Source of the DNA: Mycobacterium sp. GA-1841
GTDB taxonomy: Bacteria > Actinomycetota > Actinomycetes > Mycobacteriales > Mycobacteriaceae
Assembly (NCBI RefSeq): GCF_001954135.1
Contig: NZ_MBEQ01000017.1
Coordinates: forward strand, 62,001-126,000
DNA length: 64,000 bases
Reading direction: 5' to 3'
Shown: in pieces, positions 29,002 to 37,991 of the stretch
Layout of the letters: the number at the start of each line of letters is the position of its first letter
Position numbering within the stretch: the first letter of the stretch is position 1
The notes under the pieces: generated by a model
What the model was told of the DNA's origin: nothing
The model's database searches: none
The model's input: the letters and a program-made list of their open reading frames with translations, nothing else
Program-made: the position numbers and the translations under genes

Positions 29002-30402
29002 CTACCGGGGCCGTCGGGTGGCGGCCAGGAGTTCTTCGAGTGCGACGTGGAAGTCGTCGGCCATATCCCACAGGTCAGGCAGCAGATCGGGGCACGACAT
29101 GATGCCCACGTCGAGCATGCCGGTCAACGACATCACGGTGATGTTCAACCCCGAGCCGTGGAAGATCGGCCCGAGCGGGTACATGGCCTTGACCTCGCAG
29201 CCCAGCATGTACAGCGGCACCTGCGGACCGGGCACATTCGAGATCACCAGGTTGTGGACCGGTTTGGCGCCGGACAACCGGCTGGCTGCGTACACCCGCA
29301 TCGCCGAGCCGAACACTGCCGGTGCCGCGAACTGGGTCCAGTCCTGCAGCAGGGTGGCCCCGATCGCGGAACTGTGTTGTTTGGCAACCGAATTCGAGGC
29401 GGCGATGGCGCGCAGCCGCTCGGCCGGGTCATCGATGTGGGTTTCCAGTTTCGAGAACATCCCGGAGACCTGGTTGCGCCCGGGCCGGTCGGAGCGATCG
29501 TGCACCGACACCGGCACCATTGCCACCAGCGAGCTTTCGGGCAGTTCGCCTCGGTCCTGGAGGAACCGGCGCAACACCCCGGACACCAGCGCCATCACCA
29601 CATCGTTGACCTTGACGTCGAAGTGGTTCTTGACCGTCTTGATGTCCTCGAGGTCCATCTGGGCGAAGGCGACGTTGCGGGCGCCGGTGATGTTGGTGTT
29701 GAACGCGGTTTTCGGCGCGTTGAACGGCGCGGCCATGGCCTGCCCGTTCAGCGCCCGGCGGACCGTGTCGATGACGGTGTTGGCGGTGGATGGCAGCACG
29801 TTGGCCAGCCTGAGTGGACGCGCCGCGAACCGCAGCGCACCGCTGATCGCGATCTCGGTCCCGGTGGCGCCGCCGACGCCGTCCACCGGATCGGGCGGCG
29901 GGGCGTCGGCTTCGGTGGTGCACAACTGCGACATCAGGTTGGCGCCGGTCACCCCGTCGACCGCCGAGTGGTGCACCTTGGTCATCAGCGCCAGGCGGCC
30001 ACCGGAGTGGGCATCGGTACCCGCCACGTTCTCGATCACCCACATCTCCCACAGCGGCCGGGTCCGGTCCAGCGGCAACGAGGCGATGTGGCCGCAGATC
30101 TCGGACAGTTCGGCCCGCCCGCCCGGGCCGGGCAAGCCGATCCGGTGCAGATGGCGGTTGACGTCAAAGTCCTTGTCCTCCACCCGCACCGGGTGATCGA
30201 GGTTGAACCGGCTGTCGGCCAGCTTCTCGCGAAATTGCGGCATTGCCTTGATGGTCAGCGACAGTGCGTCGCGCAGCCGATCGAAGGTGTAGCCGCCCGG
30301 CATGGTCGACGCGTCCAGCTCCAGCACCGAGCACACGTGCATCGGCTGTGCGGGGGTTTCGAGGTACAGGAAGCTGGCGTCGAGTCCGCTGAGCCGTTGC
30401 AT
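29002..30402 (-). CDS. Wax ester synthase / diacylglycerol acyltransferase (WS/DGAT)
   Basis: 466-aa acyl-CoA-dependent acyltransferase. The catalytic HHxxxDG motif is present as VHHSAVDG near residue 135, the N-terminal LSGLDASFLYLETPAQPMHV is typical of mycobacterial Tgs proteins, and the C-terminal SNVPGPQVPLYMLG block is conserved. It esterifies long-chain acyl groups to diacylglycerol or fatty alcohol for storage lipid. The ATG at 30402 is chosen by family alignment rather than the more distal start at 30447. It is divergent from panB with about 158 bp between. The tuberculosis map does not, as I recall, have a tgs gene here. Confidence 0.92.
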   Translation of the reverse strand: MQRLSGLDASFLYLETPAQPMHVCSVLELDASTMPGGYTFDRLRDALSLTIKAMPQFREKLADSRFNLDHPVRVEDKDFDVNRHLHRIGLPGPGGRAELSEICGHIASLPLDRTRPLWEMWVIENVAGTDAHSGGRLALMTKVHHSAVDGVTGANLMSQLCTTEADAPPPDPVDGVGGATGTEIAISGALRFAARPLRLANVLPSTANTVIDTVRRALNGQAMAAPFNAPKTAFNTNITGARNVAFAQMDLEDIKTVKNHFDVKVNDVVMALVSGVLRRFLQDRGELPESSLVAMVPVSVHDRSDRPGRNQVSGMFSKLETHIDDPAERLRAIAASNSVAKQHSSAIGATLLQDWTQFAAPAVFGSAMRVYAASRLSGAKPVHNLVISNVPGPQVPLYMLGCEVKAMYPLGPIFHGSGLNITVMSLTGMLDVGIMSCPDLLPDLWDMADDFHVALEELLAATRRPR

Positions 30403-30560
30403 GCCGCTGATGTTAGGGCCCGGTGCCGAGACTGTGAGGAAATCCACTCAAACCCTGCTTTTGCCGGTGTCGGCGACAGTGGCAGACTTGGGATGTCAGC
30501 CGAACCCGGGGACCGCGAGGCGGCCTCGAGGATTCGAACCGACCATCACGAGGGACGATG

Positions 30561-31400
30561 ATGTCTGAACAGTCTGTTTATGGTGCCACCGATTCTGCCA
30601 AGCCCCGCACCAAGGTGCGCACGCTGACGCTGCAGAAGTGGAAGTCCGAAGGTCACAAGTGGGCGATGCTCACCTGTTACGACTACTCCAGTGCGCGAAT
30701 TTTCGATGACGCCGGAATTCCGGTGCTGCTCGTCGGCGACTCGGCGGCGAATGTCGTGTACGGCTACGACACCACGGTGCCGATCAGCATCGACGAGCTG
30801 ATCCCGTTGGCGCGGGCGGTCGTCAAGGGCGCCCCGCATGCCCTGGTGGTGGCCGATCTGCCGTTCGGTAGCTACGAATCCAGTCCGCAGCAGGCTCTCG
30901 CGACGGCCACGCGCTTCATGAAGGAGACGGGCGCCCAGGCGATCAAGCTCGAAGGCGGCGAGCGGATGGCCGATCAAATTGCCACGCTCAGCGCTGCGGG
31001 CATCCCGGTGGTGGCCCACATCGGTTTCACCCCGCAGAGTGTCAATGGCCTGGGCGGGTTCCGCGTACAGGGTCGCGGCGACGCCGGCGAGCAGACCATC
31101 CACGACGCGATCGCCGTGCAGGAAGCCGGTGCGATCGCGGTGGTGCTGGAGATGGTTCCGGCCGAGTTGGCCACCCAGATCACCGGCAAGTTGACCATCC
31201 CGACGGTCGGTATCGGCGCAGGCCCCAATTGCGACGCCCAGGTGCTGGTCTGGCAGGACATGGCCGGGCTCACCAGTGGCAAGACCGCCAAGTTCGTCAA
31301 GCGGTTCGGCGACGTCGGCGGTGAATTGCACCGGGCGGCAAGCCAATACGCGAGTGATGTGGCAGCCGGAGTGTTTCCGGCCGAGGAGCACTCTTACTGA
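30561..31400 (+). CDS. panB: 3-methyl-2-oxobutanoate hydroxymethyltransferase
   Basis: First committed step of pantothenate synthesis: transfer of a hydroxymethyl group from methylene-THF to ketoisovalerate. Family blocks are [38 protein letters not shown] near residue 130, [11 protein letters not shown] and [20 protein letters not shown]. Two ATG codons adjoin (30558 and 30561); the second gives the MSEQ start of mycobacterial PanB and better spacing to GAGGGA. The protein has 279 aa. It ends over the last bases of the convergent MarR gene. Confidence 0.95.
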   Translation: MSEQSVYGATDSAKPRTKVRTLTLQKWKSEGHKWAMLTCYDYSSARIFDDAGIPVLLVGDSAANVVYGYDTTVPISIDELIPLARAVVKGAPHALVVADLPFGSYESSPQQALATATRFMKETGAQAIKLEGGERMADQIATLSAAGIPVVAHIGFTPQSVNGLGGFRVQGRGDAGEQTIHDAIAVQEAGAIAVVLEMVPAELATQITGKLTIPTVGIGAGPNCDAQVLVWQDMAGLTSGKTAKFVKRFGDVGGELHRAASQYASDVAAGVFPAEEHSY

Positions 31401-31870
31401 TTCAGGCCGTCGGCGAGCTTGTTGAGTAGCTCGGTCAACAGCAATTTGTCGTCGTCGGTGAAGCCGGCGAACATCTCGTGTGCGGCCGCGCTGTAGTCGG
31501 CCCGCCAACGCCCGGCCTGTTCGCCTCCGGCCTCGGTCGTTGTCAATCGCACTGCGCGGCGGTCGTTTTCGTCGGGCGCCCGGGCCACCAGGCCGTCCCG
31601 TACCAGTGCGTCAACGAGGGTTGACGCGGTGGCCTGGGTGATGCCCACGGCCCGGGCCACTTCGGCCGACCGTACGGGCTGCAGGCGATCGATCTCGGCC
31701 AGCAGCTTGGACCGCGGGGTCGAGACGCCGCAATCGCCGAGCCGTTCATCGAAGGCCCGGACCACCGATTTGGCGGCCCGGCCGAAGGCGTCGGCAAGGG
31801 CCGCTGCGGCCTGCTGCTCTTCCACGGATCGGTCCCCTTCGTCTCGTTGACAGAGAATATCAGGGCTCAT
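31394..31870 (-). CDS. MarR-family transcriptional regulator
   Basis: 158 aa, or 143 aa if the GTG at 31825 is used; the latter has AAGGGG eight bases upstream, the ATG at 31870 has GAGG nine bases upstream. The winged helix is clear: [32 protein letters not shown] as helix-turn-helix and [16 protein letters not shown] as the wing with the family Asp-x-Arg. A cysteine near position 47 (LGDCGVS) might sense oxidation, but this is only a guess. It is divergent from an aldo/keto reductase gene with 44 bp between, the usual arrangement for a local repressor. Confidence 0.9.
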   Translation of the reverse strand: MSPDILCQRDEGDRSVEEQQAAAALADAFGRAAKSVVRAFDERLGDCGVSTPRSKLLAEIDRLQPVRSAEVARAVGITQATASTLVDALVRDGLVARAPDENDRRAVRLTTTEAGGEQAGRWRADYSAAAHEMFAGFTDDDKLLLTELLNKLADGLNQ

Positions 31871-31883
31871 ATAGTTCGACCTC

Positions 31884-31899
31884 AGATAGTTAGGTATCT
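31884..31899. promoter_or_regulatory. Candidate MarR operator in the MarR/aldo-keto reductase gap
   Basis: AGATA, six bases, TATCT form an inverted repeat in an AT-rich island of this GC-rich sequence, with TTAG and CTAA (31890-31901) as a nested second pair. The motif AACTAT occurs twice on the minus strand, once here and once just before the MarR ATG. The site would cover both divergent promoters. Confidence 0.45.
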
Positions 31900-31914
31900 A
31901 AGGAAAGGTCGGAC

Positions 31915-32778
31915 ATGTCCCTCCCCCAGACGTTCCCACTCGGCTCACACACCGTCCGACGCGTCGGATTCGGCGCCATGCAGTTGCCCGGGCCGGGCGT
32001 GTTCGGCCCGCCGCGCGACCACGACCGGGCCATCGCGGTGCTGCAGCGCGCCGTCGAACTCGGCGTCGACCACATCGACACCGCGCAGATCTACGGGCCG
32101 GCAGTGGCCAACGAACTCATCCGGGAGGCGCTGCACCCCTACCCTCAGCACCTGGCCCTGGTCAGCAAGGTCGGCGGCAAACGCGACGAGCAAGCCAACT
32201 GGTTGCCGGCCCAACAGCCCGACGAGCTGCGCCGAGACCTCGACGAGAACTTGAAGACCCTCGACGTCGACCAGCTCGCCGCGGTCAACCTGCGGGTCTT
32301 CGGGGCCGGCCTCGGCGCCGCGACCGAAGTGGACCGCCCGCTGTTCGAACAGCAGCTGGACACCATGATCGCCGCGCGCGACGAGGGCCTGATCGCCGGG
32401 ATCGGGCTGAGCAATGTCTCGCGCGACCATCTGGAGATCGCGCTGGAACGTACCGAGATCGTCTGCGTCCAGAACGCGTACAACCTCGCCGACCGCAGCT
32501 CTCAACCGGTGCTCGAGCTGTGCCACGAACGCAACATCGCGTTCGTGCCGTTCTTTCCGTTGGGTTCGGCATTCGCGCCGGACAATCCAGTGCTGGACCA
32601 TCCGGAGATCCGCCGGGTCGCCGGCGAGCTGGGCCGGACGCCGGCACAGGTCGCACTGGCCTGGACGCTGAGTGCGGCGCCGAACGTGCTGCTGATCCCC
32701 GGCACCTCGTCGGTCGAGCACCTGGAGGAGAACCTCGCCGTCGCCGACATCGAGCTGCCGGCCGATCTCACGATCTAG
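31915..32778 (+). CDS. Aldo/keto reductase
   Basis: 287-aa NADPH-dependent TIM-barrel reductase. Catalytic tetrad segments are present: Asp and Tyr in HIDTAQIYGP near residue 50, Lys in LALVSKVGGK near 80; the position of the usual His is taken by Asn in LAAVNLRVFG. NADPH-binding residues are in IPGTSSVEHLEENL near the C-terminus. AGGAAAGG lies six bases before the ATG. Probably controlled by the divergent MarR. Substrate unknown; it detoxifies or reduces a carbonyl compound if it behaves as its family. Confidence 0.9.
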   Translation: MSLPQTFPLGSHTVRRVGFGAMQLPGPGVFGPPRDHDRAIAVLQRAVELGVDHIDTAQIYGPAVANELIREALHPYPQHLALVSKVGGKRDEQANWLPAQQPDELRRDLDENLKTLDVDQLAAVNLRVFGAGLGAATEVDRPLFEQQLDTMIAARDEGLIAGIGLSNVSRDHLEIALERTEIVCVQNAYNLADRSSQPVLELCHERNIAFVPFFPLGSAFAPDNPVLDHPEIRRVAGELGRTPAQVALAWTLSAAPNVLLIPGTSSVEHLEENLAVADIELPADLTI

Positions 32779-33560
32779 GCGAACTCCGCCTTGCGCTTGG
32801 CCAGGAACGCGTCGACGCCCTCTCGTCCGTCGGCCGAATTCGCCCGCTCGGCGATGAACCGGGCTTCGGCCGCCATCTGCTCTTCGAGGCTGTTCTTGAA
32901 CGAGGACACCAGAAGTGACTTGACCACACCGTTGGATCCGCCGGATCCGCCGACCACCTGCTCGGCCAGTTTCGTGGCCCGGTCGGCCAATTCGTCGCCG
33001 GCGACGACGTCGGTGAGCAGTCCCCACTCCAGGGCCTCGGTGGCCGAGAGTGTGCGGTTGGTCAGGATGAGTTCCTGCGCCCGGCGTAGCCCGACCAGGC
33101 GCGGCAGGTGGTAGGAGGCGCTGCCGTCGGGGCTCAGCCCCACCTTGGTGTACGCCATGGTGAAGGTGGCGGATTCGGCGGCCACCACCAGGTCACCGGC
33201 CACGGCGAGGCTGAATCCGGCGCCGGCAGCGGTGCCGTTGACCGCGGTGATCAGCACGGCATCCATCCGGGCGAACGACGAGATGGCCTGATGCAGATCG
33301 TCGGCGACGCCCTTGATGAACTGGCCCCGGTCCGGTGCGGTGGAAAATGATTTGAGGTCGCCGCCCGCGCAGAAGAAACGACCGGCGCCGGTCAGCACCA
33401 CGGCCTTCGTCCCGGGGGTGTCGCAGCGCCGGGCGGCGTCGGCAAGCTCGCGAGTCATGGTGTCGTTCATGCCATTCGCGGCGTCCGGCCGGTTCAGCGT
33501 GATGTGCGCGACGGCGCCGGACTGCTCGAACGAGATGGCTTCATACGTGGACTCGGTCAC
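32775..33560 (-). CDS. Enoyl-CoA hydratase/isomerase family protein
   Basis: 261-aa crotonase-fold protein. The CoA/oxyanion segments are AGRFFCAGGDLKSF near residue 65 and TAVNGTAAGAGFSLAVAGDLVVA near 105. The position of one catalytic Glu of classic hydratases (after the glycine-rich loop) is occupied by Phe-Thr-Met-Ala residues, while YTKVGLSPDGSASYHLPRLVG carries an Asp, more like isomerases. Start is GTG 33560. It follows the TetR gene by 9 bp and overlaps the convergent aldo/keto reductase end by 4 bp. Confidence 0.9.
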   Translation of the reverse strand: MTESTYEAISFEQSGAVAHITLNRPDAANGMNDTMTRELADAARRCDTPGTKAVVLTGAGRFFCAGGDLKSFSTAPDRGQFIKGVADDLHQAISSFARMDAVLITAVNGTAAGAGFSLAVAGDLVVAAESATFTMAYTKVGLSPDGSASYHLPRLVGLRRAQELILTNRTLSATEALEWGLLTDVVAGDELADRATKLAEQVVGGSGGSNGVVKSLLVSSFKNSLEEQMAAEARFIAERANSADGREGVDAFLAKRKAEFA

Positions 33561-33569
33561 GTCCGCACT

Positions 33570-34265
33570 TTAGCGGGCCGGCCGTTGGGGCGGTGGCACA
33601 CCCAGCCGAACCGCGGTGGCGCGCACCAGCGGGGCGAAGTCGCCGTCGAAGCCGAGGAGGCGCAGCGCCCCCTCCCCGATCACCCACGGCTGCGCCGGGG
33701 TGCTCTCGATCTCGTCGGAGCGGCAGTTGATCACCGATTCCACCAACCGGAACGGCAGGTCGGCAGCGTCGGGCGGGCCCGCGCATTCGGTGATCACCGC
33801 CTCGGACAGGCTGCGGTAGACCGCGCGCAACTCAGCCCGCCGACGACGGAACGGCTCGAATCGGTCGGTGCGCAGCTCGGGCAGCAGATACAGCGCGCCC
33901 AGGTTCCACCGGCCGGCGCAGAGCTGCAGCGCATCGGCGATGACGAGGGTGTGCAGACGCTGGACCGCCGGGCCCTGGGCGTCGAGCAGTTCGGTGCCCA
34001 ACCGCAAGGCCTCGTCGACGGTTCCGCCCAGCAGTGCGTCGAGGATGTCGTCCTTGGTGGCGAAATGGTGGTACAGCGACGCCTGCCGCACCCCGACCGC
34101 GTCGGCGATCCGCCGGGTCGAGGTGCTGGCGTAGCCGTGGTTGGTGAACAACTCGGCGGCGGCGTCGAGGATCTCCTCGCGCGCAGTGCGGCCCGGCCGG
34201 CGCGGCTGCTCCAGCCGCGGGCGTCCGCGTCCGGCACTGGAGTTCGCCGTTGTGCCATCCCCCAT
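33570..34265 (-). CDS. TetR-family transcriptional regulator
   Basis: 231 aa. The N-terminal basic arm (GRPRLEQPRRPGRTAREE) leads into the HTH: ILDAAAELFTNHGYASTSTRRIADAVGVRQASLYHHFATKDDIL, split here in the usual TetR order of helices 1 to 4. The ligand domain is not specific. It is in an apparent operon with the enoyl-CoA hydratase gene, which suggests control by an acyl-CoA or fatty acid, as for many mycobacterial TetR proteins. It starts about 97 bp from the divergent CYTH-CHAD gene. Confidence 0.92.
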   Translation of the reverse strand: MGDGTTANSSAGRGRPRLEQPRRPGRTAREEILDAAAELFTNHGYASTSTRRIADAVGVRQASLYHHFATKDDILDALLGGTVDEALRLGTELLDAQGPAVQRLHTLVIADALQLCAGRWNLGALYLLPELRTDRFEPFRRRRAELRAVYRSLSEAVITECAGPPDAADLPFRLVESVINCRSDEIESTPAQPWVIGEGALRLLGFDGDFAPLVRATAVRLGVPPPQRPAR

Positions 34266-34362
34266 GCGGCAACCCTAAGAGATGCACGGGTCGTGACGGT
34301 TGAGGGGATGTGGCACGCTGGTGCCATCCGATTTCCCGCCTCCGGTGCAAGCGAAGGTGACT

Positions 34363-35865
34363 ATGGCCCCCGGCAAGCCCAAGACCGCCAGGTACACCGA
34401 AATCGAACGCAAATTCGCGGTCACCGAGGACGCCGGATCGCCGTCGTTCGACGGGTTGTCGGCCGTCGCCGAGGTGGTGCGTGCGGGCACACAGCAACTC
34501 GATGCGGTGTACTTCGACACCCCCGACCGTGACCTCGCGGCGCACCGCATCACGCTGCGACGCCGCACCGGCGGAAGTGATGCCGGTTGGCATCTGAAAC
34601 TGCCTGCGGGCACCGACACCCGCACCGAAGTGCGCGCTCCTCTCGGTACGTCGACCGACACGGTGCCCGAGGATCTCCGCGACGTCGTGCTGGCGATCGT
34701 CCGGGACCGCCCGCTGGCCCCGGTGGCCCGGATCAGCACCGAGCGTCGGCTCGAGGTGTTGCACGGGGCCGACGGAACGGCGCTGGTGGAGTTCTGCGAT
34801 GACCGGGTCACCGCCTCGACCACCGGACCGGATGCCGAGCAACAGCATTGGCGCGAGTGGGAGTTGGAACTGCTGGCCTCCACCGGCACGGTGCCCAAGG
34901 GCCTGATGGATCGGCTGTGTAATCGGTTGGCCGACGCCGGGGCCACTCCCGCCGGGCACGGTTCGAAGCTGGCGAAGGTGCTCGGTACCGATCAGGTGCC
35001 GGCACCGCAGCCGCCGAGCGATCCGGTGCACCGGGCCGTCGCCGAGCAGATCGAGGAGTTGCTGGTCTGGGACCGCGCGGTCCGCGCGGATGCCTACGAC
35101 GCGGTGCATCAGATGCGGGTGACGACGCGGAAAATCCGCAGTCTGCTGCAGGCCTCCGAAGACTCGTTCGGCCTGGACGATCACGCGTGGGTGCTCGACG
35201 AACTGCGTGCCCTGGCCGCGGTGCTCGGTGGGGCGCGCGACGCCGAGGTGCTGGCCGAGCGTTATCAGCGTGCGCTCGACGAGCTGGCCCCTGAACTGGT
35301 CCGCGGCCCGGTGCGTGAACGGCTGGTCGAAGGCGCCAACCGCCGCTACACCGCGGGCTGGCGACGGTCCCTACTCGCGATGGGCTCGCAACGGTACTTC
35401 CGGCTGCTGGACGCCCTGGACGAGTTGGTCAGCGCCGAGCAGCCCGAATCTGCCGGCAGCGCAAAGCCTTCGGTGAAGATCGACGCGGCGTACAAACGCG
35501 TACGCAAGGCCGCCAAGACCGCGGCCAAGGTGACGGCCGAGGAGGCCGACGCCGCCGAAAAGGACGAGGCACTACATCGAATTCGCAAGGGCGCCAAGCG
35601 CCTTCGCTATACCGCTGCGGCCACCGGGGCGGACAAGGTGTCCGAGCGCGCCAAGAGCATTCAAACCCTGCTCGGCGATCACCAGGACAGCGTGGTGAGC
35701 AAGGCGCACCTGAGCACCCAGGCCGACGCGGCCCATGCCGCCGGCGAGGACACATTCACCTACGGGTTGCTGTATCGGCAGGAGGACGAGTTGGCCCAGC
35801 AGTCACGTGCGCTGCTGGCGGATGCGCTCAAGAAGCTGGACAAGGCGGTCCGCAAAGCCCACTAG
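34363..35865 (+). CDS. CYTH and CHAD domain protein (Rv2226-like)
   Basis: 500 aa. The N-terminal CYTH domain has its signature EIERKF and the paired acidic and basic strands (DAVYFDTPDRDLAAHRITLRRRTG, then WHLKLPAG), which form a tunnel for triphosphate or polyphosphate compounds. The C-terminal CHAD domain is helical and rich in conserved His, Lys and Arg: YDAVHQMRVTTRKIRSLL, RIRKGAKRLRYTAAA and LLGDHQDSVV. CHAD proteins bind inorganic polyphosphate. The start at ATG 34363 fits the family; the open frame begins at 34300. It is convergent with rnpB and ends 8 bp from the RNA's 3' end. Confidence 0.9.
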   Translation: MAPGKPKTARYTEIERKFAVTEDAGSPSFDGLSAVAEVVRAGTQQLDAVYFDTPDRDLAAHRITLRRRTGGSDAGWHLKLPAGTDTRTEVRAPLGTSTDTVPEDLRDVVLAIVRDRPLAPVARISTERRLEVLHGADGTALVEFCDDRVTASTTGPDAEQQHWREWELELLASTGTVPKGLMDRLCNRLADAGATPAGHGSKLAKVLGTDQVPAPQPPSDPVHRAVAEQIEELLVWDRAVRADAYDAVHQMRVTTRKIRSLLQASEDSFGLDDHAWVLDELRALAAVLGGARDAEVLAERYQRALDELAPELVRGPVRERLVEGANRRYTAGWRRSLLAMGSQRYFRLLDALDELVSAEQPESAGSAKPSVKIDAAYKRVRKAAKTAAKVTAEEADAAEKDEALHRIRKGAKRLRYTAAATGADKVSERAKSIQTLLGDHQDSVVSKAHLSTQADAAHAAGEDTFTYGLLYRQEDELAQQSRALLADALKKLDKAVRKAH

Positions 35866-35872
35866 GGGCGGG

Positions 35873-36272
<400 letters not shown>

Positions 36273-36295
36273 GCTGCTCACCGTACCGCGACGGG

Positions 36296-36362
36296 CCCAC
36301 CGTTTTCGACACCATGGTTGTTCCTCGTCAAAAGTCACCGCCCTGAGGTCGAAAACGGCGGG
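36296..36362. terminator. Inverted repeat between rnpB and the oxidoreductase-methyltransferase gene
   Basis: CCGTTTTCGAC at 36300-36310 faces GTCGAAAACGG at 36348-36358, extended by three G-C pairs after one mismatch. The 37-base loop is long for a simple terminator. It lies 17 bp after the stop of the minus-strand oxidoreductase gene and just upstream of rnpB, so it could end the first transcript or be part of the rnpB promoter region. Confidence 0.45.
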
Positions 36363-36378
36363 TGAATCGGCGGGCGAT

Positions 36379-37932
36379 CTACCCCCGACGCTGCAGCACC
36401 ATCACGTTGTCGATCAGGGTGCCCGCCTGCCCGTCGGGTCCGGTCGCCTCCCGTCCCTCACTGCCGACGCGGACCCGTTCCCACTCGGTGTCGTCGAGAT
36501 CCAGGGAGTCGACCACGTCCTCAGCACTGGGGAAGGGGAACTTCCGGATGTGCTCGGGCGCCCAGGGCGGTGCAGCTCCGTGATCGACGACGACGAGCCG
36601 ACCACCGGGCGCCACCACTGCGGCGGCGCGACGCAACATATCGATCCGGTCCATGAAGATCGGTGATTGCAGGAACTGCGCCGAGACCAGATCGAACGGT
36701 CCCTTCGGCAGGCTCTCGGCCAGATCGTGGCGCTCGAACGCGATGCGGTCGGCCACGCCCCGTTCCCCGGCTTCGGCGGCGGCCCGGGCCAGTGCGGTCT
36801 GCGAGACGTCGACGGCGGTCACCTGCCAGCCCTGTTCGGCCAGCCAGACGGCGTCGCCACCCTCGCCGCAGCCGAGATCCAACACTCGGCCGGCCGGTAG
36901 GTCTGCGGCGATCTTCGCCAGTTGGGCATTGACCCGGCCACTCCAGATCTGACCGCGCTGACCGTAGTGCCGTTCCCAATACTGTGCGGTGACGGCGGTC
37001 GGCGCGGGCCATGGCGGCACCGGAAGTCCGACGTCTTCACCCAGCAGATGCTGGACGATGGCGGCGCCGGCCTGACTGCCGGAGGCCACCGCGGCGGCCA
37101 CCTGCGGCATCTGGGCGCACAGGTCTCCGGCGGCGAACAAACCCGGCACGGAGGTGCGGGCGAACGCGTCGACGATCAGGCCGTCGGCGACGACCGGCCC
37201 GGGCGCCGAGACCGCGCCGAGCTGCGCGGCCAGCGGTGAGCGCTGGTGCAGGGTGGCGGCCACCAGCGCCCCGCGCCGGTCCAACCGCGTGCCGTCGGTG
37301 AACTCCACGGCCACCAATTCACCGTCCTGGGCGACCAATTCGGCGATCGCGCGCTCGTCGATGCCGATTCCGGCCGCGTCCAGCTTCTTGGCCTGCGCTT
37401 CATCCAAGCCACTGTCGCCATCGGTGAGTACCACCAGATCGTCGGTCCAGCCCCGCAACATCAGCGCCATGTGCACCGCGCGGTCACCCTGGGCGATCAC
37501 CGCGAGCGGCTTGTCGCGGTTCTCCCAGCCGTGACAGAACGGGCAGTGGAAAACCGAGTTACCCCAGAGCTTTTCGAGGCCGGAAAGCCGCGGCGGCCGG
37601 TACTCCATACCGGTGGCCAGCAGTACGGTCCTGGCCCGTTCGCGGGCACCGTCGCCGAGCTCGAGTTGGAAACCCGCCTCCCCGTGCACCACCTCACCGG
37701 TACGCACCTCGACGCTCGGATAGGCAGCCAGCTCGGTGCGGCCGGCCGCATAGAGTTCGGCGGGCGGACGCCCATCGTGGCCCAACAGGCCGCCGATCCC
37801 GTGGGCAGCCAGATTGCTTTGTGATCCCGCGTCGACGAGCAGCACCCGTCGCCGGGCCCGGCCCAGCACCAGTGCCGCGCTCAAACCGGCCGCTCCCCCA
37901 CCGACGACGATGCAATCCCAAACGTTTTCCAT
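36379..37932 (-). CDS. Fused thioredoxin-reductase-like flavoprotein and SAM-dependent methyltransferase
   Basis: 517 aa in two domains. Residues 1-305 resemble thioredoxin reductase: FAD motif VVGGGAAGLSAALVLGRARR at 9, GTGMEYRPP-like block near 107, NAD(P)-region VIAQGDRAV near 145, and FAAGD near 266 before the last helix. The redox motif is CPFC (Cys130, Cys133) followed by HGWENRD, not the CATC of standard enzymes. Residues 310-517 form a class I methyltransferase with motif I VLDLGCGEGGDAVWLAEQG at 350, ending in VVAPGGRLVVVDHG. The two activities probably act on one substrate, perhaps reducing a thiol or disulphide and methylating it. It is divergent from an XRE-cupin regulator. Confidence 0.88.
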   Translation of the reverse strand: MENVWDCIVVGGGAAGLSAALVLGRARRRVLLVDAGSQSNLAAHGIGGLLGHDGRPPAELYAAGRTELAAYPSVEVRTGEVVHGEAGFQLELGDGARERARTVLLATGMEYRPPRLSGLEKLWGNSVFHCPFCHGWENRDKPLAVIAQGDRAVHMALMLRGWTDDLVVLTDGDSGLDEAQAKKLDAAGIGIDERAIAELVAQDGELVAVEFTDGTRLDRRGALVAATLHQRSPLAAQLGAVSAPGPVVADGLIVDAFARTSVPGLFAAGDLCAQMPQVAAAVASGSQAGAAIVQHLLGEDVGLPVPPWPAPTAVTAQYWERHYGQRGQIWSGRVNAQLAKIAADLPAGRVLDLGCGEGGDAVWLAEQGWQVTAVDVSQTALARAAAEAGERGVADRIAFERHDLAESLPKGPFDLVSAQFLQSPIFMDRIDMLRRAAAVVAPGGRLVVVDHGAAPPWAPEHIRKFPFPSAEDVVDSLDLDDTEWERVRVGSEGREATGPDGQAGTLIDNVMVLQRRG

Positions 37933-37956
37933 ACCATCGAGCTTGCCGAACCGGGC

Positions 37957-37991
37957 GGCAAAGTGCCAAGCTAATTTGCCATGCAGGCAAA
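37957..37991. promoter_or_regulatory. Candidate operator: three GGCAAA half-sites at the XRE-cupin start
   Basis: GGCAAA at 37957-37962, its complement TTTGCC at 37975-37980 and GGCAAA again at 37986-37991. The last two form a perfect inverted repeat with spacer ATGCA that contains the XRE-cupin start codon at 37981. Bound protein would block both divergent genes and suggests that the XRE-cupin protein represses itself. Confidence 0.5.
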
